Of a DNA stretch of 64,000 nt, positions 37,225 to 48,500 are shown in pieces (the first letter of the stretch is position 1; each line of letters opens with the position of its first letter). Under the pieces are notes generated by a model. That model was not told where the DNA came from, made no database searches, and saw nothing but the letters and a program-made list of their open reading frames with translations. A program made the position numbers and the translations under genes. Origin of the DNA: Ampullaceana balthica (Eukaryota; Mollusca; Gastropoda; Lymnaeidae); the NCBI GenBank assembly GCA_944989445.1, contig CALYLW010001097.1, positions 380,671-444,670 of the forward strand, in the 5' to 3' direction.

Positions 37225-39150
37225 TGACGCATTTCAGGGGACTTAATAGTATATAATCGTATTTAATAATTTTAATTCTTTTAGTGATTTCCATGAACTT
37301 TATGCTGCGAAACTTGAAATTTTCATTTTGTAGGTCTCTACGACTAATCAAAAATATGATTTTTCTGTATACATGTTGCTGATATGTTTTTTCCTTATAT
37401 GGTACCGATTTTTACTCTTTTTCTGCACTCTTAAGAGTTTTTAAAAAATTAAGACCAAGTAAGCTACGGCACAGTTATTTCCCATTTTAAAATGATACAT
37501 TATATGATACTGTTATAATTTATATATATTTTAGCAGCCAGAGAACGAGATAAATTTTTATTGTCCGATAAATATTTTATCTGCCAATAATAAAGTTATA
37601 TGCCTATCACTATCATAGAAATTTCTAGATTAAGATTTATTTAACTCTTTTATGCTGTCGGGATAAAAAGAGTATTATTTCCGGGTTATTGGTCATAATT
37701 CGGAGATGGTAAAATAAACTTACGAAAATAAACTTAGCTGAGTGCGTTAATTTTCATTTTCAGTATTTTTACTGGTAAGCTTGGTCATAGTTAATTATAT
37801 GCTTCAATTATTTAATTGTTTCTGAAACGTATTTTATCGTAAAATATTTCATTATTACAGTAACTCATTAAGTAAAGTCAGTAAACTAAACTTGGACTTG
37901 TCTTAGTGACTTAGTCTTTAGTGCTCAATCAGCTTTCACATCACAGTTAAGTCGGCAAGTTGACTCGCAATACTCACATTGCGTTTGAGTTGACTGCAAT
38001 CTATACTAAACAAAATTATGCCAATATTAGTTACTGCGTAATATAGTTAAATTCATAACTACTACATTCAAGTATCAGGGACTGAGCCTTTGCCTTTAAT
38101 AAGTGAGATTAAGAAGCTGTTATTTTTTTAAAAATAGCATTAAATTTAAATTTAAGTTTTTTGTGGAATGAATAAAGATAACCATGACAAACCATATATT
38201 GTTAAATAAATTTAACGCAAAAATGCTTAACTCTTAAAAGTGAAGTCTTAAGTTAAGAAGATATATCGAAAGTAATAAAACAGTCCCCACAAATTACTAT
38301 GTATTTTCGAGGTGATTATTCGCACGGTTTTGGTCTTGAGAATAACGCCTAGCAGCTTATCCCCATGGCTCGTCGGATAACGGACGTTTTGACAGTGCGA
38401 ATAATGCTTGCCATGTATTTTCATACATTTTTTTATTTCTCTTAACATGAAATCAAAATCACTTAAGACTTAACAGGAAAAGATTTAGCATCTTGGAATG
38501 AACATATCATACTACCAACTGCGCTGTTTAAAATTAAGTGGGGATTCAGATAAAAGAGAGGTCGCATCTTATGTTTACTACATAAGGAAGCTAAGATAAT
38601 CAATGCTGTTAGCAGCTAAGTCTTTTTTAAATATATAATCTTAAAAAAAATTTTGAGTCTTTAATCTCTCTGTTAAGTAGGCATTATAGACTTAAAAGTT
38701 ATTAGTAGCATAACAATGTTCATTCATTGCAGTCAGTCTTTTAAACGATGAATACTTGTATGAATCTGTTAAAGGTGCTGCAAACATAGGAGCTTACTTA
38801 AAATTATTTTTTTATTTTTAATACAATAAGCTGTTTTTATTTAAATTTTTGCACTGTACACGTAGTTAAGTCATACAAAAGCACTTAAATGAATTACAAT
38901 AATGGGATACCATTTTGGAGCATGTCTTTCCACCCAAAAAGGTGTCAATTGTTAAAAGAAACAAATAAATGCAAACTATTTCATTCATGGTAAACAGCTA
39001 ATCTAAACTAATGATGCAAAGTATTAAGCTTTAATAATATATGAGAAATTATCAGGAATTCCTATGTTAATAAAGAAATATAAAATAAATCCCTCAAAAC
39101 TTGAAGCTTTCTCAAAAGTAACTGTTACCAATGTAAAAAGAAAATAAAAC
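37225..39150. other. Intergenic region, no gene seen
   Basis: AT-rich spacer before UNC45. The words CTTAGT and TTAAGACTT recur at 37900-38700, as they do at 18770-18990, perhaps from a common old repeat. No promoter motif can be placed with confidence. Confidence 0.5.
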
Positions 39151-39155
39151 TAATA

Positions 39156-39260
39156 TGCTACCATACATTGGTTAGACCTATACTAGAATATGCATTTTCT
39201 GTATGGGACCATCTACCAAAGAAAACATAAGCTAGAAAAATACCCAAAAAAAGAGTTTCT
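39156..39260 (+). pseudogene. Non-LTR retrotransposon (jockey-like) RT relic
   Basis: The frame reads CYHTLVRPILEYAFSVWDH followed by LPKKT and a stop. This matches the thumb-region signature YxxLVRPILEYASxVWDP of jockey/CR1-type LINE reverse transcriptases. The rest of the element has decayed. It lies just upstream of UNC45. Confidence 0.7.
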
Positions 39261-39525
39261 TAGTGAGCATTACTGAAAATATACTTGTGCAATTAAATAT
39301 TGTAAGGGGCAATTAACCACCTATACATTAAAAATAATTCAATCAGTGGATAGTAATGGCAGTAACAGGTTCCTGCAATAATAATGGCAAATCTTTGTGA
39401 TCTGTGTTAGTCCACTTTCATGGTTTTTATTTTATTCCAGATTTATTTGCAATACTTGATTCAGATAAATATAAATATTGGCTGCTGCAAATCTGAAGTA
39501 TCATATCCTTTCAGCAAATCACACA

Positions 39526-42500
39526 ATGGCAGATCCTAACAGCCTGAAAGAGAAAGGAAATGCTGCCTTTAAAGAAGGGAAGTATGACGATGCTCTCTCA
39601 TACTACAGCCAGGCCCTCAGTGAAGCTCCCTTGAAAGACTTGGAAAAGGCTGTTGTGTACAAGAATAGGGCAGCATGCTTTCTCAAATTGGCCAAATACC
39701 AAGAGGCAGTCGACGATGCCACACAATGTAGTATTTTATGTCTGCCTAAAGTATTTAATGAAAATCTTTTTTTTTACTTACGATTTTTAAAAATGTCATG
39801 CTCAAAATGAAAATTTACCTTAATATCCATTCAGTATAACAGTTGAGCTTCTATTAGCGCATGTATCAAAATCAACCCTAAATGCCATCAAATAAACCAT
39901 ACGAACTTTAATTTCAGCTCTTGATCTAGCTCCAAATGACCCTAAAGCATTGTTTAGGCGTTGTCAAGCCTATGAAAATTTAGGTAAGATTGAGGAGGCG
40001 TACAAAGATGCTGTGCTCCTTATTAAGGTTGACCCCCAGAACAAAGCAGTGAGGCCACAGTTCAACAAGCTCAACACAGTTGTACAAGAAAGGGTAAATG
40101 TCAAAGTTGTGATTCTTGAGTTTTATTACACAAGTAGCCTTAAGCAATGTTTTGTTTCTTAAAAAGTGCATAAGTCACAAAACACGCATTTTGAGAAAAT
40201 GGAGTTTTAATTAATAATTTTTTGTCTATTTGAGGTTGGCATTTTAAATTTTTAGGCTGTTAAAAAATTGAACTTAGTTACGTTGTATTGTCTTCAACTT
40301 TATACAGTAGATTGGTCTAAACCAGATGTTTAATGTTCACTGTTTAGATTGTATTGAACAAAAATGTGATTTAAATGTGTACTTTTGGCACTAGGATTTT
40401 CAAATTATGTTTTTCTTTTTCTGTGCACTATGATAGAAATTTCATCCATTTACACGGAACAGCACATAGAAATAACTGAATATTTAAAATGTACTCAGGT
40501 TAAACAACAGAATAGCACAGGCAATAAAGTTTCTCAGATGTTTAACATTGTGTTCAACCCTTCTGGTGATCATGAAAAAAGGTTACAGGTATGTGTTATT
40601 TTATCTTTCGTGTATATTTAAAATCTGAAATAATTATGTTTAAAAAAATTTGACTATGGTTGGAGGGGGTGAGGGTATCGAGAAATAGATTTTTTAGGAA
40701 TCATTTTAAAATCCTTTAAATTTATGGGAAAATTATAAATACAGCGTAAACTCCTTATGAATTAAAGAATTTAACTGTGTACACGATAACAATAAAAACT
40801 TAGCAACAAAAATCTCCTCTCGCCAGGGCTTGAACAATTTGATAGTTTTGTCAAGAGAAGAAGTAGGCGCCACACTTATTTTGAAAGAAGGTGGTCTGCC
40901 CAAGCTGAAGCTACTTCTGTCAGAAAAAGATTTGGGAATCCAGCAAGGAGCCATCAGAGTTTTGGGAACGCTAGCAAAAGGCAGCAAAGTCAGGGTGAGT
41001 GTTTGCTACATGTCTGTCCTGGTGATCAATGTTTGAAAAAAACTATTTTAAGAAATTGTATTACAATTTTAATTAAATATATTACAAAGAAATGTGTATG
41101 TGTTATAATTTTTAGCTTATAGGTTTGAAGAATCTGTCCGGTATGGATGTTTTGTTGAGCTTGCACAAGCAACTACTCCTGAAGCATACCAGATAGAGTG
41201 TTCAGGTCTTTTGCAAATATGTTAAGGAGGTCCCAAAGATGTGCACGGGCCAACATTTTTTTGTCAATTTCTCGGGTTGAAACAAACGCCAAACGATGGC
41301 TAATAATATTTAGAACAATGTTGGAGAAGGAATTTGTCAAAAATCTTTCGTTCGACTCCCAAAATTTTTAGCAGCAATATATAGATAGCAATTATTTTGT
41401 TTACTTTCAGAATTATTGATTTGGAATGACTTTTAATGTAATCTAGAACGATTTCGGAAATTCTTTGTTTCAACTCAACGTGTTTTCACCGCAAAAGAAG
41501 CGTTTTAATCACTTATTATTAAAATTTTGTGTGATCGTTATTTACTTGCTGAACACTATTTAGTGATTTTTCTCGAAAATAGTTATGGGCAAATTGGAAA
41601 TTGCGCTTAAATACTCATTTATTTTTTATTTAATTTTTATTACTTGTTTTATTTCAAAGATCTGACTTTAAACCCCCTCCCAAAAAAAAATCAATGTGCT
41701 TAAAGAATTGTTATGGTTATTGAAATCGACAACATCTATTATGTTATCACAATTCACCTGATGCTATTTATTACAGTGCTCATCAATCCTCAAAGAGATC
41801 GGTCTTCCACCTCTAATCCACCTGATGTCAGCCGCTGAATCAGAAGACATGGCATCCTCAGTGGCCTTGCTGCTTCAGAATCTGATCACCTATTACACCG
41901 GACTGGATGTGTATCATGAGATTTTAAAGAAGTATGAGGAGGCCAAGAAAAATGGTGAAAGGAAGCCTTACCCACGCATTACTATTGGTAATATACATTC
42001 CTTCTTGAACTGTTTATGTGATTTCAAAATTAACCTAGAATCTATATTTATAAATTAAATCTATGTTCATAATGTTGGGAGATGATATAAAAAATAATGT
42101 TTAGGTCAAGTACTTAAGTTGAAAACTTTAATACTTCTCATATACTTTACAGTGTTGAATTGGGAGTTTTTAAACAAACCTAAGAATTTTTATAGACTTT
42201 TATGGAATGTATTTGGTTTGAATGAATATAATAATTTTGTTTCATTAATTTGCTTTTTTTTTCCATAGGCTTTTCTCCTCTTCTTCTTCACTTCCCTTAC
42301 AACACACAATAATGTTTCCAACTCTTCCCTTGAAAACTCTTACAAGACATGAAACTTCATCATTAAAATCATTGTTTAAAATAAGATTTGATATAGCCTT
42401 GTAATTATTATTCACCTAGACGAACAGTCCAGTGTATTCCTTGATGAAGCGTTCAAAGCTTTGGTGAAGATGTTGGTCAACACTAAAGTGACGGCATATG

Positions 42501-45500
42501 GAAGAGACTCGGCCATAGAGCTGATAACCAAGAATATCACATCAAAAGATGGTTTAGATTGGACGAAGCCTTTTATGGATACACCAGGTATGTAATCTAT
42601 GACCCAGTTGAAATGTCAAATGATTGTATAATCAATTATCAAAATTTTGACTTAGTCAAAGCAATGGTGAACCTTTTATAATATTATTAAACCCTTAAAC
42701 TGCCAAGAACATTTTTCTGCAGCATCACACATGTTTTTGAGATATTTGAGACAATTTTGCTTTCGAAAATGTATTGTAATGGTTTTTTGTGTTGTTTTTT
42801 TTTCCAAACTATAATTTTGGTGATTTTTAACATTTAAATTCTCTTCCTTCAAATTTCTGTCTTAAAAGTACAAGGGAAGGGGAGCATGAAAACTTTTTTA
42901 AAAATTAATTTTTAATTAAAGCTATTTAATTGTTTTTATTTTGAGTGGCTATGACACCAAGAAAAGATTTAAATTGACAGTTCAGCAGCTGGTTCTGGGG
43001 TTAATATAAAAGTTTGTTTTGGAAAACTGACCAATGTTTAATGTTTGAATATGTCATTGTTAAGCTACTGATAATATTTCTATAATGAAATGTTGTGTTC
43101 TCTGTTGACAGGCGTCGAGAATCTGTTAACTGTGGCAGGTGTGCAGAAGGAGTTCAAAACCTTACAGATCACCCCACAGTCTGCAATGCACGCATCAGTG
43201 GCCTTGTCGAAAATCTATGATGACCTTATCAATGACAAACTAAGGGATAAATTCAAAGAAAAGTGTCATGAATATTTTCGGTAATTCAACTTGTTTTAAC
43301 AAAATGTCAATTTTAAATTGCAGTGGTTTGACTAGCAACTGATTTTCATTTCTTCCAGCCTTATCTCTGTTTATAGCCTCTCTATGGAAATACTTTTTTT
43401 TACTATTTAATTAAAAAACTTCCAAAGATTCCCTTTCTCTTTTTTAATATGTTTAAATTATTATTATTCTTTTTTTAAGATTTTAGGTGAGATGTAAAAA
43501 GAATATCTATTTAAACTTTGATTTTGATTAGTTTCAGCTTTTCAAAATTTTATTTATGGTCCAGAGATTAATGTTCACCTCTAATAGAAGCCTGTTAAAT
43601 ATCTGTTAAGTATCCCTTGGGTAAAAAGCAAGGTATGGCATACCATACGATAGACAGATACAGATCTCAGAAGCCTGTTAAATATCTGTTAAGTATCCCT
43701 TGGGTAAAAAGCAAGGCATGGCATACCATAAGATAGAAAGAGACAGATCTCAGAAGCCTGTTAAATATCTGTTAAGTATCCCTTGGGTAAAAAGCAAGGC
43801 ATGGCATACCATAAGATAGACAGATACAGATCTCAGAAGCCTGTCAAATATCTGTTAAGTATCCCTTGGGTAAAAAGCAAGGCATGGCATACCATAAGAT
43901 AGAAAGATACAGATCTCAGAAGCCTGTTAAATATCTGTTAAGTATCCCTTGGGTAAAAAGCAAGGCATGGCATACCATAAGATAGACAGATACAGATCTC
44001 AGAAGCCTGTTGAATATCTGTTAAGTATCCCTTGGGTAAAAAGCAAGGCATGGCATACCATAAGATAGACAGATACAGATCTCAGAAGCCTGTTAAATAT
44101 CTGTTAAGTATCCCTTGGGTAAAAAGCAAGGCATGGCATACCATAAGATAGACAGATACAGATCTCAGAAGCCTGTTAAATATCTGTTAAGTATCCCTTG
44201 GGTAAAAAGCAAGGCATGGCATACCATAAGATAGACAGATACAGATCTCAGAAGCCTGTTAAATATCTGTTAAGTATCCCTTGGGTAAAAAACAAGGCAT
44301 GGCATACCATAAGATAGAAAGATACAGATCTCAGAAGCCTGTTAAATATCTTTTAAGTATCCCTTGGGTAAAAAGCAAGGCATGGCATACCATAAGATAG
44401 AAAGATACAGATCTCAGAAGCCTGTTAAATATCTTTTAAGTATCCCTTGGGTAAAAAACAAGGCATGGCATACCATAAGATAGACAGATACAGATCTCAA
44501 TCAAATGAGATAATTGGGGCATTTTTATTTCTTTAGGGATCTCTTCTCAGACGGCATCTTTGAATCCAAAATTGAGGCTGTTGCAGCACTTTCTACATTA
44601 CTTCAGGTTTTAATTTTTTTTAAATAACCTTTAAAAACTGATAGGGTTATCTAATTTATTTAAGTCCTTGGTTTAACCAAAGAAGAAAAAAAATTTTTAA
44701 CCTCTGAATACTCTGATGATACAAAAACTTGATTATTGAAGGCAGGCCAAATATTATAAAAGTATTTAATTCTTTATTATAAGGAAGGTTATTTGTTTAA
44801 TTCATTTTTTAAAAAAAGATAATGTTATAAGTGAAATTTTTAAAAATTACGTTTTAGTCCCGTTTTCGCCTTTGTTATAAGGTAAAACTTGTTATATTTT
44901 TTTTGAGACATTCAATTCTGTTACCTTCAAGTTGAATGTCTATCTTCATGTACTACATGTTACCTTATTTAAGTTGAATGTCTATCTTCGTGTACTACTA
45001 CTTCTACTATATGTTACATTATTTTAAGTTGAATGTCTATCTTCATGTACTACTACTACTACATGTTACATTATTTTAAGTTGAATGTCTGTCTTCATGT
45101 ACTACATGTTACCTAATTTAAGTTGAATGTCTATCTTCATGTACTACATGTTACCTTATTTAAGTTGAATGTCTATCTTCATGTACTACATGTTACCTTA
45201 TTTAATTTGAATGTCTATCTTCATGTACTACGTATCACTATTTCAGGGTACATATGAAGTGGGCGGTATGCTCTTGGGTCTGGAGGGAGTAGTGCAGCTG
45301 ATGTTCACTTTGGCAGACAGTGACAACCCACATTTTCAGGTTAACATTTTCTTCCTTTTCATGAATTTTTTAAAAATCAGAATGCAATTATATATTTAGG
45401 ATGCACATTTATATTCCCATGTGGAGTTAGTTACATGTCATGTATAGAATTGGATTTGTGTAGGGCTGAGACTTGTAAGTTTGTGTTGATAGGGCGACAA

Positions 45501-48500
45501 ATAAGACTAATTTATATTGAAAACTTTTCATGTTATACTTTTTATGGCACATTTATATTGTAAATTATTTGTTGTGACAATTGATGATCTATTTGTAAAG
45601 AGCTGTGTCAGAGCTTAGGGCTAGGCATTTGTTCTCAAATATGTTGTGACAATTGATGATCTATTTGTAAAGAGCTGTGTCAGAGCTTAGGGCTAGGCAT
45701 TTGTTCTCAAATATGTTATAGAGGAATATTGAATTTTTAAAATGGTCTGAATTTCACATTGATCTATCAACATGACGAGTGTAACTAACAAAATAGGAAC
45801 AAACATTTACATCATGGATCATTTGTGTATCGCATTAATAACTAGGTGGTTCTGGGGCGCCCACTTTTTTTAGGGCACCTACGGCGCCCACCTTTTCAAA
45901 AGCCCAACTAACTTGTCCTTGTATGATAAATACGTAATATTTAACTTCCTGAAATGTACACAAAGTATTTTATAATAGGGGTTGCCACTTTTTTTTTGGG
46001 TCAAAAGCCCAAGTAACTTAAATACGAAATATTCCTGGAATGTACACAAAGTATTTTATATTTAACAATCCTGAAATCCTCTTTTTACATCGTTCCCTTT
46101 TCCAAAATTAAAATATGAGCTAAAACAATGACGTCATATAATATCTTTTTACAGTGCTAATCACACAACGATTTTTTAACTGCTAATGTTAATCTGGAAA
46201 CCAAAATGATTATGATTTTTAAGTCTATATTTTCAATTAAAAAAAAAGCATAGTGATGTCCCTTAGCGTTACTGAATGAGTGATAATTTAGGGCGTTTAT
46301 ATTATATATTTGTCTTATCAAACCTTTCTTTCCCTCCACACAGAAAGTTGCTGTGGAGGCCATTGTAAGCTCTGCTTCTAAGAAAGAAAAGTGCAGTGGA
46401 ATTCTGAAAGATGCTGTCCCTATTTTAAAGAAGCTCTATCAATCATCTGAGGACCACATCAAAGTTAGGGCCTTAGTGGTGGGTATTTTCGTTATCTTAT
46501 CACCAGATTCCTTCAAATATATTTGTTACCTTGGAGCCTCTTTGAGACTACAATCAGTATGAACTATGATGAAGTGTAACTGAAAATAAATATATACTGA
46601 CAGAGGAAATTAAGTATTTAAAATAATAAAATACTTCAACCTTCACATCACCAGCGGTAATAATTTTTTTGTTGTTTTTTTGTGTGACCCATAACCTTGT
46701 GGTCGTAGGGGGTTCTAATGTTTCCATTAGAGCTTCCTCGGGGCTTGGTAGACTTGGTTATACCCATCTCCTCTCCAAGTCAGCGGAGGACTTGTTAGCG
46801 ATAGTCATATATCAGTCTTTATAATGTGGCCTTAGCGTGGGCTAGATCCCACGCACCTCAGCTTGTGAGGCGAGCGCACTACTGACTTCGCTATCCAGCC
46901 GCCAATCATATTTACATATTTACAATAAATATCATGTGATATCTACATTCAATATTGTTAGATGTGTTCTCTGTATTAACTGAGGGTTTTAGCTTTTGAT
47001 TATAATNNNNNNNNNNNNNNNNNNNNNNNNNNNNNNNNNNNNNNNNNNNNNNNNNNNNNNNNNNNNNNNNNNNNNNNNNNNNNNNNNNNNNNNNNNNNNN
47101 NNNNNNNNNNNNNNNNNNNNNNNNNNNNNNNNNNNNNNNNNNNNNNNNNNNNNNNNNNNNNNNNNNNNNNNNNNNNNNNNNNNNNNNNNNNNNNNNNNNN
47201 NNNNNNNNNNNNNNNNNNNNNNNNNNNNNNNNNNNNNNNNNNNNNNNNNNNNNNNNNNNNNNNNNNNNNNNNNNNNNNNNNNNNNNNNNNNNNNNNNNNN
47301 NNNNNNNNNNNNNNNNNNNNNNNNNNNNNNNNNNNNNNNNNNNNNNNNNNNNNNNNNNNNNNNNNNNNNNNNNNNNNNNNNNNNNNNNNNNNNNNNNNNN
47401 NNNNNNNNNNNNNNNNNNNNNNNNNNNNNNNNNNNNNNNNNNNNNNNNNNNNNNNNNNNNNNNNNNNNNNNNNNNNNNNNNNNNNNNNNNNNNNNNNNNN
47501 NNNNNNNNNNATATAATGAATATAAAACATGAATATTTGCATTGATTTTTGTTAAACCAAGTTTTAATCCCTGAAAATGAAGTTTTACTTGTAATGATAT
47601 CTATTTTGGTTTATTTTAAAATTAACTTTTATTACACAGGGCCTGTGCAAACTAGGTAGCTTCATGGGAACTGATGCGAGTTCTCAACCTATGGCTGAGG
47701 GATCAACAGAGAAATTATCAAGGATCTGTAGAAAGTAAGGCTGAACATTTATTTCTGATTTTTTATTTAATTTTTTTTAAAATCATATCCATATATCATA
47801 AGCATAAGTAATGCTAAAAAAAAATATTGTTTAATTTTTACTAGTTTATTTTTTTTAACACAACATATCATTTTAGTTATTTTGTCATCTTTGAAATTTA
47901 GTTAATTACCCCAAACACGTAGATATAAAATTTTTACTCGTTCAAAATCAGATTCCTAGTGAATGCGACTAAAGATTCTGACCTTCGCAAATGGGCTACA
48001 GAAGGCTTGGCTTACCTCACTTTGGATGCTGACATCAAAGAAGAATTGGTGGATGATACTGCAGCCATCAAGTCAATATTTGACTTGGCTAAGGTTTGAC
48101 TTCACCATGATTACATTTTGAAAAAATCAGGATCATAAAATACCTATAAATACTATTACAATATCCAAAAAGAAAATAATTCTTACAACAATATTATTAA
48201 CAAAAATTATGGTTTTTCATCTTCCTAATGTGGGATTGCATGTACTATAAATAAATTTATTTTAAAAATGTTTTTCCACCTTAAGACTATTAACACACAA
48301 GTGTATATTTTTATTTAGCCAGTTAGGTTACAGTCCAAAAAGAGAGTATTTTAAATATTAATGTTTGCCTCTCCCTGTTTCAATAAAAATATTTTTGAAA
48401 GAGAGAGGTAACTTAAGCTCAATATGAACAATTTTTTTTTGGTACTAAACCTTTTTATCATTGGACATAAAACAACAAAATACTTAAGTAAATAATTATA

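Noticed and set aside
43586..44500. Regular direct repeats resembling a CRISPR array
   Set aside because: The whole 83-bp unit is repeated with no unique spacers, the genome is eukaryotic, and there are no cas genes. It is a minisatellite.
47007..47510. Possible missing UNC45 exon in the gap
   Set aside because: Exons on either side join on conserved sequence (RALV then GLCKLGS), leaving no room for another exon.
46996..47542. Two ~180-aa ORFs
   Set aside because: They run through the block of N and have no meaning.
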